Shown here piece by piece: positions 25,785 through 34,356 of a DNA stretch of 64,000 nucleotides. Source of the stretch: Planctomycetota bacterium (GTDB lineage: Bacteria > Planctomycetota > UBA1135 > GCA-002748355). Both the position numbers and the translations under genes were made by a program. The DNA lies in assembly GCA_002748355.1 (NCBI GenBank), contig PDSF01000038.1:1-64000 (forward strand), written 5' to 3'. Positions within the stretch are counted from its first letter, which is position 1, and every line of letters begins with the position of its first letter. The notes beneath the pieces were generated by a model that did not search any database, was not told the DNA's origin, and saw only the letters and a program-made list of their open reading frames with translations.

Positions 25785-26984
25785 CTACTGGTGGACCTTG
25801 GCCTTCGCCTTGTCCTTGCAGCAGTCGGACTTGGCCCCTGCCTTCTCCTTGCAGCAGTCGGACTTGGCCCCTGCCTTCTCCTTGCAGCAGTCGGACTTGG
25901 CTCCTGCCTTGTCCTTGCAGCAGTCGGACTTGGCTCCTGCCTTGTCCTTGCAGCAATCGGACTCGGCTCCTGCCTTGTCCTTGCAGCAGTCGGACTTGGC
26001 CCCTGCCTTGTCCTTGCAGCAGTCGGACTTGGCCTGGCCATGTGCCGGGACGGAATTCAGTAGGGCGTAGACCGAGGCGACGGCCTGGGCGCCGTTGTCA
26101 CAGACCCTGGCGGTGCCGGGGCAGCGGATCGTGCTGGAGGAGGGGATGGTCTTGACGGCCGCACGCACCAGATGCTTCTGCGCGACGAAGTTCTTCATCG
26201 AACTCTGAATCATGCCGAGAGGGGCGAGGGTGGAGAGGGCGCCATGCCGCTTGGCCTTCTGCTCGGCGGTGAGTTCGCTCAGTTCCTTGTGGGCCTTGGC
26301 CCAGCTAGCGCAAAGGCGCTTGGAAAAGGCGATCGAACCCGAGCAGTCGCTGGTGGCGACAGCTTTGCTGCTGCAGCCACCGGTGCAGCCGACGCAGCCG
26401 TCATCGCCCTTGTCGCATTCGCCCTTGTCGCAGTCACCCTTGTCGCATTCGCCCTTGCCGCATTCGCCCTTGTCGCAGTCGCCCTTGTCGCAGTCGCCCT
26501 TGCCGCATTCGCCCTTGCCGCAGTCCTTCTTCATGGCGTGCCCGCCGACGAGGAGAGCGATGCCGTTGAGCGTCTCGGCGTTGAGGCCTTTGGCCTTCTG
26601 CAGCATGCCTAGGCTTTTCGCGACCTGGGCCATGCCGGCTTCGTTGAGCTTGCCCGAGGCGTGGACGGCCTTGAGGTTGGCGATGGCGCTGGTGTAGAGC
26701 TCATCCAGTGCCTTGGTGGTGCTGCCCAGCCGCCTGCCCATGGGGCAGCTTTTGGTCAGGTAGCCCATGGCGTCGACGATCTGCTTGCGCTCTTTGGCCG
26801 TCATATTGGCCAGTTTCTTGGCGAAGCTGATCTTGCTGCTGCAGCTCTTTTCCTGGGAATCACAGGCTTTTTGGCTGGAGCAGGAACTCTTCTCGGCCTT
26901 GGAGCTGCACTCCGATTCACACTGGGCGTAGGCGCTGCTGAAGGAGAGCCCAACGAGGGCGAGGCTGGCGAGGAAGATCTTCAT
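25785..26984 (-). CDS. Secreted cysteine-rich protein with two Cys repeat arrays
   Basis: A 399-residue exported protein I do not recognise as a named family. The signal peptide ends at about residue 20 (SSAYAQ). Residues 53-110 and 219-275 are two related-looking helical segments (SFAKKLANMT... and AFSKRLCASWAK...). Between them, residues 155-194 are eight copies of C[GD]KG[DE]. The C-terminus, residues 318-394, is seven copies of an 11-residue unit AKSDCCK[DE]KAG. There are 35 cysteines in total (about 9%), 22 of them inside the arrays, alternating with Lys, Asp and Glu. Such composition suggests metal binding or disulfide cross-linking outside the cytoplasm, in the manner of metallothioneins or matrix proteins, but this is inference. 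It is monocistronic, convergent with modC. Confidence 0.75.
   Translation of the reverse strand: MKIFLASLALVGLSFSSAYAQCESECSSKAEKSSCSSQKACDSQEKSCSSKISFAKKLANMTAKERKQIVDAMGYLTKSCPMGRRLGSTTKALDELYTSAIANLKAVHASGKLNEAGMAQVAKSLGMLQKAKGLNAETLNGIALLVGGHAMKKDCGKGECGKGDCDKGDCDKGECGKGECDKGDCDKGECDKGDDGCVGCTGGCSSKAVATSDCSGSIAFSKRLCASWAKAHKELSELTAEQKAKRHGALSTLAPLGMIQSSMKNFVAQKHLVRAAVKTIPSSSTIRCPGTARVCDNGAQAVASVYALLNSVPAHGQAKSDCCKDKAGAKSDCCKDKAGAESDCCKDKAGAKSDCCKDKAGAKSDCCKEKAGAKSDCCKEKAGAKSDCCKDKAKAKVHQ
25803..26033 (-). repeat. Seven 33-bp tandem repeats (AKSDCCK[DE]KAG)
   Basis: Seven near-identical 33-bp units encode the C-terminal SDCC repeats of the cysteine-rich protein. The high nucleotide identity, including synonymous positions, indicates recent expansion or homogenisation. 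Confidence 0.9.
26403..26522 (-). repeat. Eight 15-bp tandem repeats (C[GD]KG[DE])
   Basis: Eight 15-bp units encode residues 155-194 of the cysteine-rich protein. The units differ mainly at the Gly/Asp and Glu/Asp positions. Confidence 0.88.
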
Positions 26985-27272
26985 AGGGTTTTCCTTGGAG
27001 GAGTGTGGGCACTATGGCCTAGCGCAGAGCTGGCCGGATCGTGCTGGAGTCATCGGAGGCAGAGAGCCACCCGAGCTGTGTCATTGTCGCGATGCAACGC
27101 GCAATACGCGGTTGTGTCCGCAGAGGGACGATCAAAGCGCAAAATCATGCCCGCTATTGGTCCTGGTCAGAAGTTCCAAACTGCCCGGCGGCCCTATTCC
27201 TTGAGGAAAAAAGCTGGGCGATGGCAGAGGCGACTGGGCTCAGGCGCACATGAATATCCCTGGCTTTACCGC

Positions 27273-28202
27273 CTACTGGAGACAGGGTTTGGCTCGGGAG
27301 GAAGCTTGCGGCGCTGGGTCTGGGGTCATGATCTCCGCTGCGCGGACGAGTCGCAGGGCCCCGCTCTCGGAGCTGATTTCAGCCTTGAAGGGGACGCGCC
27401 CTTCCGCGATCCCTTCCCCTTGGATTTGTATGCGCCAGCTGCTGTAGCCCTTGTGGCCAGGAGCGGGCTCGCTGAGTCGTTCGCGTTGCACGGGCAGCTC
27501 GGGAACGAGTTTGCCGCGGAGGGTGCGAAAGGTCAGTAGGACGGGGGTTTTCCTGGGAATGCGGAGCACCGTGAGTCCCGATATGGTCTCGAAGCGCAGT
27601 CTCGCACCGGGCTCCGGGTGGCGAACGTCGAGGGAGGCGCTCTCGCTGCGCCCTTCTGCCTCACGGAAGGATCCGAGTAACTCGATGTTGCCGTTGTTGG
27701 AGGTGAAGCGCAGCTGGCCTCGGCTTTCGCCCAGGCGCAGTGTGCCGCTCTGGGTGCCGACTACGAGCTCATTGGCGATATAGCTACTGGTGTCGATGAG
27801 TCCTGTGCGGCTGCGTAACTCGAGGGCGCGATGCACCGGTAGTCGCAGCTCAAGATCGGCGCCTAATCGTTCCAGCGGCAGATCCATATTGCGGTCGAAT
27901 CTGAGGCTCAGTTTGCCATGCCCGTCGCTGCTGGTGACAAGCTGGCAGGTTTCGCCCCACGCCAAGGCCTGTTTGCGCGTCTCGGCGCAGACGGTCAGGT
28001 GATTGATGAGTTCGGGCTCCGTGGAACTGTGGACGGTGATCGTCCCAGCTCGGTTGTAGAGGGATATTCGCTCCAGGGTGGCGTCGAGCTTGCTGCGGAC
28101 GGGGGGAAGCCTATGGCTAGAAAGGCTCGGTGGGGCCGGAGAGTTCAGTCCCTGGCACCCGGTCGTGATAACTAAGAACAGGGCTCCTAGGGCTTCTCGC
28201 AT
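27273..28202 (-). CDS. DUF4097-like beta-helix lipoprotein
   Basis: A 309-residue exported lipoprotein: MREALGALFLVITTGC has a basic start, hydrophobic core and lipobox TTGC. The body has the stacked beta pattern of DUF4097 (adhesin-like, GlyN-rich right-handed helix): repeated short strands such as RSRTGLIDTSSY, VVGTQSGTLRLGESRGQLRFTSNNGNIELLG. The start at 28202 was chosen because the 70 codons upstream in frame are low-complexity and would bury the lipobox; GGA lies upstream. It is divergent from the large amidase gene. Function unknown; related proteins are cell-surface or envelope-associated. Confidence 0.65.
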   Translation of the reverse strand: MREALGALFLVITTGCQGLNSPAPPSLSSHRLPPVRSKLDATLERISLYNRAGTITVHSSTEPELINHLTVCAETRKQALAWGETCQLVTSSDGHGKLSLRFDRNMDLPLERLGADLELRLPVHRALELRSRTGLIDTSSYIANELVVGTQSGTLRLGESRGQLRFTSNNGNIELLGSFREAEGRSESASLDVRHPEPGARLRFETISGLTVLRIPRKTPVLLTFRTLRGKLVPELPVQRERLSEPAPGHKGYSSWRIQIQGEGIAEGRVPFKAEISSESGALRLVRAAEIMTPDPAPQASSRAKPCLQ

Positions 28203-28418
28203 GTAACTGGTCCTGTTCTCCTCTGTGGCCTGCAAGCAGGGGAGCCTGAGCAAGGGCGTGGCAGCAGGGCTTGGTCCTAACTGTGCTGGCGAATCGTGTG
28301 ACGCTGGGGCCGGAGCATAACCGGAGGGAGACCAGGCCGCATATCTGGGGTTTACGACCTGGAGGAGATGCCGCATCCTCCTTGGATCCTCCTTTTTTTC
28401 GGTTCGGATCATCCGGCA

Positions 28419-31376
28419 ATGGCGCAGCTCCTTCTTGTCCTGTTCTTGCTCCTGTCTTCTGCCGCGGCGCAGTCGCCGCTCTTCCGAGTCGGAGGCGGGC
28501 TGCGGCCCGGGGCCCGGCGATCGAATCTTGGAGAGGCTTTGTCGGCGCTTTTCCGGGGCCCAAGCGGAGCCGAGCGTGCGCAGGGCTTTGGCAGCGCTCT
28601 TCCTGCGGGATTACGAATGCTGCACTACGAGCGCCGTGGCGCTGAGCTTCGCATATGGCTGTCCAAAGCTGGTGCTGGTCTTTTGGCGCAGTCGGCTGGT
28701 GCTGAGGATGCCATCGAGCAGGTCGTGAAGACCTGTTTTCTGGCTGATAGCCAGCTGAGTTCGGTGGGGATCTGGTGGAAGGATAGCAAGGGTGATGAGC
28801 ATCCTCTTGCGGACTTGATGTGCGGGAAGGGCTCGCCACTGGGGACCGGCTCCGCTGCGCTGCCACTGCTTGCCCCACAAAAGGTTCAGGGCGCGTTGAG
28901 TGGGAAGACCATCGTTGTTTCGCCAGGGCACGGTTACTACTGGCACAGCTCCCTGGGGTGGATTACGCAGCGGGCGATGATTGGTGGTCTCATCGAGGAT
29001 GTTCACACTGCCGAGATTGCCCGGCGTTTTGTCGTTCCTTATCTCGAAAACCTCGGGGCTAGGGTCATCCTCTGCCGAGACCCTGGAGAGAATGCTCGCG
29101 AGATAATCGCGGACAACGATTATGGCCATCCGGTTTACTCTGAGACCGGTGCTTGGATCAGGTCGGTGAGTAGCGGCTACAAGGGGCTGAGCTACCGTTT
29201 CAGCAACTCGTCGGCGACCTCGCTTGGTAAGGCTACATGGAAGCTCAATGTGGCCAAGGCGGGGTATTACACTGTCTCGGCGACCTATCGCGCGAGCGGT
29301 AATCGTTGCCGAGCTGCTCGTTATCATGTGCACCATTCGGGTGGCGTCGCCACGGTCGAGGTCGATCAGACGCGAGATAATCTGACCTGGCGGCGCTTGG
29401 GAGAATGGTGGTTCGAGCCGGGAATCGCCAAGGTCGAGCTAGACACCGCCAGCTCGGACGTCGGTCGTCCGGTGATTGCCGATGCGGTTCGCTTAGGATC
29501 GGGTATGGGGGTTATCGTTCGCGGTTCTGGTACCAGTGGTAAAGGCAAGTGGCTGGAGGCCTCGCGCTATTGGGCGCAGCTCAACGGGGCTCCCAGTAGC
29601 GTTTGGAACTCGTCTTCGTCTGATAACAGTGATGACGTAACCTGTCGGCCGCGCTTCGCCGAATACCTGGGCGCGGACGCCTTCGTGTCGATACACACCA
29701 ATGCTGGGGGGGGAGCGGGGACCAGCAGCTTCATCCACAATACGCGCCCGACTTCGGGTTCCTATTCTCTGCAGCGTGCGATCCACACGCAGTTGGTGGG
29801 AGACATCCGTAGGCTCTGGGACCGGAGATGGGTCGATCGCGGGCGCAAGACTGCGAACTTTGGTGAGCTGCGGCTCCTACGCACGATGCCGGGGGCACTC
29901 TTCGAGCTGGCCTTCCACGACACCAATAACAGTAGGGATCACGATGCGATCCACCATCCACGCTGGCGGCGTATTGCTGGCCGCGCCATCGCGCGTGGTG
30001 TTCTGCGTTACTTCCAACCTAGTGCTCCCTTCGCGCCCGTTGCTCCCGAACTCAGCCAGGTGGTGCAGGACGGCAAAGGTGGACTGCGAGTGCAGTGGCA
30101 ACCCGTATCTGGAGCGACGAGCTATAGCGTAGAGATCTCGAAGAACGGCAAGGCCTTTCAGCCGGCGGCAAAGGTCTCGGGCAACTCGTGGAGCACGGGG
30201 CTGCTGCCTTACGGGGCTGTGCGCTCCTTCCGGGTCCGGGCGGCGAATAGCTCGGGTCGTTCCGAGCCGAGTCAGGTGCTTACCGCGGGCTGTTCTCATC
30301 GCCGTAAGGCAGAGCTGCTCTTGGTTGCGGGTTTCGATCGACTGGGCGAGTCCATCAAATCGCCAGAAAACACCTTCGATTATTTGCGGCAGCACGGCGA
30401 TGCCATCCGGCGTCACGGCAAATTCAGTCTCGGTTTCGATGCCTGCAGTAACGAGGCTGTCGAGCAGCGGCGTATCGCTCTCCCTTCTTATTCAGCAGTG
30501 ATTTGGCAGCTTGGTGAGGAGTCGACCAAGGATGAGACCTTCTCGGGAATCGAGCAGTGGCTTGTCGGCAGCTATCTGAAGGGTGGTGGCCGTTTGATGG
30601 TCAGTGGCTCTGAGATTGCCTGGGACCTGGGAGCCAAAGGCTCTACTACCGATAGGCGTTTTCTCGAAGGTCAATTGGGGGTGCGTTACGTCAAGGACGA
30701 CGCCCGGGTCTATTTCGGGCGTGATGTGCCGGGCGAGCTCTTTGCCGGCTTGGGCTTTTTCTCCTTCGATGATGGGAGTCAGGGCACCTACGACGTCGAT
30801 TGGCCGGACGTGATCGCACCGAGCGACAAGAAGAGCCGAGTGGTTCTTCATTATGGCACCTCAAGTCGTGATGGAGCTGCTGTCGCTCGGATCGATGGGC
30901 AGAGCCGGGTGCTGGTGCTGGGCTTCCCGCTTGAGACGCTGTACCCCGAGAGCCAGCGTGCCGAGTTCATGGCACGAGCCCTCCGATTCTTGCTGGCGGG
31001 GCGCCGCCCCCTCGACATGGACAGCTCGCTGGCGATCCCGTCGAGCAACACGATCCAGCTGTCGCTTCCCGGAGCGGCCGGCGATTACTACGCGCTTGGT
31101 GCGTCGGCGGCGACCAGCCCCGGCATCCCCATCGGCGGGATCGGCACTCTGGCGCTGGTGCCCGACGGGCTTTGGGCCGCTTCCTTTGGCCAGTCGAACG
31201 GGGTGTTCCAAGGCTTTGTCGGTTCGCTTGACGCTCAGGGCAAGGCGCGGGCCTATCTCAATATCCCCAATGCCCCAGCCCTGCGCGGACTGCGCTTCTA
31301 TGTTTCCGGTCTGACGGTTGCGAAGAGCAGCTTCCAGGTCAGCGCCATTTTGCCCTGGTATCAGGTAAGGCTCTGA
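28419..31376 (+). CDS. Multidomain secreted N-acetylmuramoyl-L-alanine amidase
   Basis: A 985-residue exported protein. Signal peptide 1 to about 18 (ends SSAAAQ). A GerMN-like segment follows (about 50-140: LRMLHYERRGAELRIWLSK). The amidase_3 domain begins at VVSPGHGYYWHS (zinc His), is interrupted by a golvesin-like beta domain (about 240-360: GLSYRFSNSS ... RRLGEWWFEPG), and resumes at AFVSIHTNAGG with the second His and LFELAFHDT carrying the catalytic Glu. Then come a fibronectin type III-like domain (about 555-640), a ThuA/class I amidotransferase-like domain of unknown role (about 645-890) and a C-terminal beta domain ending LNIPNAPALRG... that is common on secreted planctomycete proteins. 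It should cleave peptidoglycan stem peptides. ATG 28419 gives the signal peptide; ATG 28368 is in frame upstream. Its last 16 bp overlap the convergent cupin gene. Confidence 0.8.
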   Translation: MAQLLLVLFLLLSSAAAQSPLFRVGGGLRPGARRSNLGEALSALFRGPSGAERAQGFGSALPAGLRMLHYERRGAELRIWLSKAGAGLLAQSAGAEDAIEQVVKTCFLADSQLSSVGIWWKDSKGDEHPLADLMCGKGSPLGTGSAALPLLAPQKVQGALSGKTIVVSPGHGYYWHSSLGWITQRAMIGGLIEDVHTAEIARRFVVPYLENLGARVILCRDPGENAREIIADNDYGHPVYSETGAWIRSVSSGYKGLSYRFSNSSATSLGKATWKLNVAKAGYYTVSATYRASGNRCRAARYHVHHSGGVATVEVDQTRDNLTWRRLGEWWFEPGIAKVELDTASSDVGRPVIADAVRLGSGMGVIVRGSGTSGKGKWLEASRYWAQLNGAPSSVWNSSSSDNSDDVTCRPRFAEYLGADAFVSIHTNAGGGAGTSSFIHNTRPTSGSYSLQRAIHTQLVGDIRRLWDRRWVDRGRKTANFGELRLLRTMPGALFELAFHDTNNSRDHDAIHHPRWRRIAGRAIARGVLRYFQPSAPFAPVAPELSQVVQDGKGGLRVQWQPVSGATSYSVEISKNGKAFQPAAKVSGNSWSTGLLPYGAVRSFRVRAANSSGRSEPSQVLTAGCSHRRKAELLLVAGFDRLGESIKSPENTFDYLRQHGDAIRRHGKFSLGFDACSNEAVEQRRIALPSYSAVIWQLGEESTKDETFSGIEQWLVGSYLKGGGRLMVSGSEIAWDLGAKGSTTDRRFLEGQLGVRYVKDDARVYFGRDVPGELFAGLGFFSFDDGSQGTYDVDWPDVIAPSDKKSRVVLHYGTSSRDGAAVARIDGQSRVLVLGFPLETLYPESQRAEFMARALRFLLAGRRPLDMDSSLAIPSSNTIQLSLPGAAGDYYALGASAATSPGIPIGGIGTLALVPDGLWAASFGQSNGVFQGFVGSLDAQGKARAYLNIPNAPALRGLRFYVSGLTVAKSSFQVSAILPWYQVRL

Positions 31377-31711
31377 TCGCTGTCGCCCCGAGGAGTGGTG
31401 CTTTCGGGCTCAAGGAGGAGCATGAGGCACGGCTCCTTGGCGACCGCCCGGTGTAGGGTGCCCTTGGGGACTACGCAGAGTTGGCCGCCGCTGAGCTGGA
31501 GGCTGTGGTCGCGGAACTGAAGCTCGCACTCTCCCTGCACGACGAAAAAGAGTTCGTCTTCCTCGTCGGGCTTATGCCAGACGAACTCTCCTTCGAAGAG
31601 CGCGGCTCGCAAGGCCTGACCGTTGAGCGAGGCGATGAGTTCGGGCTTCCAGGGTTCTTCGATCTGGGCGAAGACATCCAAGAGGTCTTGCTTCTGGATT
31701 TCGCCCGTCAT
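31361..31711 (-). CDS. Small cupin-domain protein
   Basis: A 116-residue single-domain cupin_2. The two cupin motifs are visible: WHKPDEEDELFFVVQGEC (motif 1, with His and Glu metal ligands) and PKGTLHRAVA (motif 2 with its His), on a beta-barrel of about 80 residues. The first metal ligand pair is not the full GxHxH, so metal binding is uncertain. It may bind or isomerise a small molecule. The 3' end overlaps the amidase gene by 16 bp in the opposite orientation, and it lies 12 bp downstream of the beta-lactamase-fold gene, probably in one transcript with it. Confidence 0.78.
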   Translation of the reverse strand: MTGEIQKQDLLDVFAQIEEPWKPELIASLNGQALRAALFEGEFVWHKPDEEDELFFVVQGECELQFRDHSLQLSGGQLCVVPKGTLHRAVAKEPCLMLLLEPESTTPRGDSDQSLT

Positions 31712-31723
31712 GCTTTCGCTCGT

Positions 31724-32950
31724 TTATCGGGACTGGAAGGACTTCTGCCGCGGATGCCGCAGCTTTTGCCGGCGTAGCTGGCGGATTACGAGGTCGGCGA
31801 CCGATTTGCGGAACTCGTGGATGCCCTTGCGGTTGGCTGGCGAGCGCTTGGGATGGACCCGGTTGCTCAGGATGATGATGGCCAGGCGCTGTTCCATCTC
31901 GATCCAGATGCTGGTTCCGGTGAAGCCGGTGTGCCCGACCGAGCGTTCGGAGAAGAAGCTGCCTGAGGAGCTATCTCCCGACGGCGTGCCCCAGCCCAGG
32001 GCTCGGTCACTGCCGGGCACGATGAGGGCTCGGCTGGTGAAGCGGGCGACCGTTGAGTTACGGAAGACCTGCTTCTGTCCGTAGCGACCGCCGTCGATCA
32101 GGCAGCGTGCAAGCTTGGCGAGGTCGCGTGCGGTCGAGAACAGGCCGGCGTGCCCACAAACGCCGCCGAAGGCCCGGGCGTTTTCGTCGTGCACCACTCC
32201 CTGGATGAGCTCCTTACCTACGACTTCGGTAGGGACGGCGACGCTGCCCTCGGGGAGCGGAGCAAAGCCGGTCTCCTCCATATCGAGGGGATCGAATACG
32301 AGGGTCTGGCAGAGTTTGGCGAAGGGGGCGCCGCCAGCCTTTTCCAGGCAAGCGGCGAGGATGATCATTCCCAGGTCGCTGTACTTCCACTTCTTGCCTG
32401 GCTCATAGACCAGGGGAGCCTTGAGGACTTCCTCCAGCCCACTGCCGAAGTCCTTGACCTTGGGGTTCTTCCAGAACTGCAGATAAGGGGGCAGGCCGGA
32501 ACAGTGGGCGAGCAGGAAGCGGATCGTTACGTGCTGCTTGCCGCCACCGCTGAACTCGGGGAAGAACCTGGAGACCTTGTCCTCCAGGGAAATCTTGCCG
32601 CGATCGATCAGGGCCATCGTCAGCGAGGTCGTCGCGACGACCTTGGTCAGCGAGGCGAGGTCGAAGCGGTGCTGGGCTGTGATCGCCGGAGCGTCCTTCG
32701 CGTAGGTCTCGGCGCCGGCGACGATCTCGGCCTTGATGGCGTCGTCGTCGAGAACCAGCAGGCTGCAGCCAGGGAAGACCTTGCGGGCGATGGCGTCTTG
32801 GGCCTGGGCTAGCAGAGTCTTCTCGAACGCGCGATTGTGATCTTCGTAGATCGGAGTCGACGAAGCGCAGGAGAACAGGCTCATCGTGGAGATGGCGAGC
32901 GGTAGGCAGGCTAGGGTCGGCGCGATGCGGCGGAGCGGTAGTCTTGGCAT
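31724..32950 (-). CDS. Beta-lactamase-family serine hydrolase lipoprotein
   Basis: A 408-residue class C beta-lactamase-fold protein. Lipoprotein signal with lipobox LFSC (about residue 28). The catalytic SxxK is SLTK, the YxN-equivalent is YSDLG and the KTG-equivalent is HTGFTG, the pattern of esterase/D-aminopeptidase-type members rather than true beta-lactamases. Likely in the periplasm on the outer or inner membrane, acting on cell-wall peptides or esters. Substrate unknown. It precedes the cupin gene on the same strand. Confidence 0.85.
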   Translation of the reverse strand: MPRLPLRRIAPTLACLPLAISTMSLFSCASSTPIYEDHNRAFEKTLLAQAQDAIARKVFPGCSLLVLDDDAIKAEIVAGAETYAKDAPAITAQHRFDLASLTKVVATTSLTMALIDRGKISLEDKVSRFFPEFSGGGKQHVTIRFLLAHCSGLPPYLQFWKNPKVKDFGSGLEEVLKAPLVYEPGKKWKYSDLGMIILAACLEKAGGAPFAKLCQTLVFDPLDMEETGFAPLPEGSVAVPTEVVGKELIQGVVHDENARAFGGVCGHAGLFSTARDLAKLARCLIDGGRYGQKQVFRNSTVARFTSRALIVPGSDRALGWGTPSGDSSSGSFFSERSVGHTGFTGTSIWIEMEQRLAIIILSNRVHPKRSPANRKGIHEFRKSVADLVIRQLRRQKLRHPRQKSFQSR

Positions 32951-33399
32951 GGGCGGAAGGATAGCAGCGGAGTAGGCAAAACTCGCGACTGCCTATGGCC
33001 CGGGCGCCAGTCTGTTCGCGTTCGTGGGCCAGGGGCCTCAGGCCCGGGGAGTTTTGCCCGAGGCAGCGCTCCCCAGGGAGGGGCTGCTCAGCAGCGTCGG
33101 TGAGGCCAGTGTTCGGAGGAAGCGATAACTACCCCTTATTTCTCCTGACTTCCGTCTTTGGCCTGCTAGCGTCTCGCGGCTCTTGGCTGTCTTTTCTCCC
33201 CTGCTAGCAGGCCGTTGAAAAGACGCTCGGCGCCAAAGCACTGTCTGTGATACTCCCTCTGGCGCCATAACCTCTTGACGAATCAGTGGATATGTCTGTG
33301 CCCTCTGACGCCAAGGGGGCTCCGAATCCGGCATTCTGTCACTCGCTGGCCTATCGCTGAGCCGGCGAACAGATCCTTTTGAGCGATTAGGAACTTTGA
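32951..33399. other. Intergenic region, no gene seen
   Basis: A 449-bp divergent gap between the beta-lactamase-fold gene and marC. It contains one copy of the dispersed GTTGAAAAG motif (33205-33222). Open frames here have no coding character that I can support. Confidence 0.6.
33205..33222 (+). repeat. Dispersed motif copy 2 (TAGCAGGCCGTTGAAAAG)
   Basis: Matches the motifs at 5391-5410 (minus) and 34158-34173 (plus). Intergenic, upstream of marC. Confidence 0.35.
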
Positions 33400-34137
33400 A
33401 TGGACCTCTGGGCTTTCGGCTTTTTTGCGGTGTCGTCGCTGTTTGCGGTCGTCGATCCGCTCGGCTGTATTCCCTTCTTCAGTGGCCAGACTGCGGGCAT
33501 GTCCCAGGCGCGCAAGCGCCGGGTATTGCTCAAAGCTCTGCTGCTCAGCCTGTGCATGCTGCTGGCATTCACCCTCTTTGGGCAGTCGATCCTGCACTTG
33601 TTCGGGATCACGGTGGATGCCTTTCGCGTCGCCGGTGGCGTGATCTTCTTTGGGATCGGCCTCGACATGATGCAGAGCCAGCCCCGGCGTTGGCGCACCG
33701 GGCTGAGACGCGCCTATGTGGCTGACCACCCGGAGTTGCAGGCCGGGAGGATGCTCACTGCTGAAGGTGATGGCGGAGACGAGCTTGAAGGCGAAGGCGG
33801 AGAAGAGCTTGAAGGCGCCAAGGAGCCCGGTGAGGACCCTTCGATTACGCCCCTGGCTATACCGATGCTGGCCGGCCCCGGGTCGATTACCACGGTCATG
33901 GTTCTGCGGGCTAAGGCCGAGGGGCACTACGGGCTTTTGGTGGTGATCGGAGCCCTATTCACGATCCTTGTCCTGACCGGCATCATCCTTTGGGGTGCCG
34001 ATCGCGTGCTTATCCGCATCGGGCAAACCGGAATGCGGATCATCGAGAAGCTGATGGGGCTGCTCGTTGTGGTGATCGCGGTCCAGTTGGTGATGGATGG
34101 GCTCGAGTCCTACCTGAAGCTGGTGAACGGGGTGTGA
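33400..34137 (+). CDS. MarC family integral membrane protein
   Basis: A 245-residue protein with six hydrophobic segments of the MarC/UPF0056 (SNARE-associated-like) family: FAVVDPLGCIPFF in helix 1, FRVAGGVIFFGIGLDM in helix 3, and AIPMLAGPGSITTVMVL in helix 4 are the conserved family blocks. Between helices 3 and 4 it has a hydrophilic loop of about 50 residues with an acidic Gly/Glu-rich stretch (about residues 123-147) that is longer than usual. Function of the family is unknown; the old link to multiple antibiotic resistance has not held up. Monocistronic. Confidence 0.88.
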   Translation: MDLWAFGFFAVSSLFAVVDPLGCIPFFSGQTAGMSQARKRRVLLKALLLSLCMLLAFTLFGQSILHLFGITVDAFRVAGGVIFFGIGLDMMQSQPRRWRTGLRRAYVADHPELQAGRMLTAEGDGGDELEGEGGEELEGAKEPGEDPSITPLAIPMLAGPGSITTVMVLRAKAEGHYGLLVVIGALFTILVLTGIILWGADRVLIRIGQTGMRIIEKLMGLLVVVIAVQLVMDGLESYLKLVNGV

Positions 34138-34157
34138 TCGGAGCCCGGGCTTGGGTA

Positions 34158-34173
34158 CTAGGGCGTTGAAAAG
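34158..34173 (+). repeat. Dispersed motif copy 3 (CTAGGGCGTTGAAAAG)
   Basis: Shorter and less similar copy of the motif at 33205-33222, about 0.9 kb away on the other side of marC. Confidence 0.3.
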
Positions 34174-34279
34174 GGTCCGCGCGTGACAGGGTGCCGGATC
34201 CTGCCCTCCGCCGTTCGAGGACCATGGCCAAGGCTTATGCCCCTTCTCTACCCAGAGTTGCTCAGCTTCTGCGCGTAGA

Positions 34280-34319
34280 GAAACGGACGGGACCCTAGGG
34301 TTATGGTCTCGTCCGTTTC
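34280..34319. terminator. Bidirectional terminator hairpin (15-bp stem)
   Basis: GAAACGGACGGGACC (34280-34294) pairs with GGTCTCGTCCGTTTC (34305-34319) with one G-U, around a 10-nt loop. It lies between the convergent marC and HU genes. Confidence 0.75.
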
Positions 34320-34356
34320 CAACGTGAGGCGTGTGCGAAATGCCTACGCGTTATGC

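Noticed and set aside
25621..26155. Repeat-rich plus-strand frames over the cysteine-rich gene (Ser/Leu/Pro repeats)
   Set aside because: They are the reverse reading of the 33-bp repeats; the minus-strand protein has a signal peptide and biased composition and is the real gene.
26403..26522. The 15-bp repeats as a CRISPR or intergenic satellite
   Set aside because: They keep the reading frame of the cysteine-rich protein and vary only at conservative positions.
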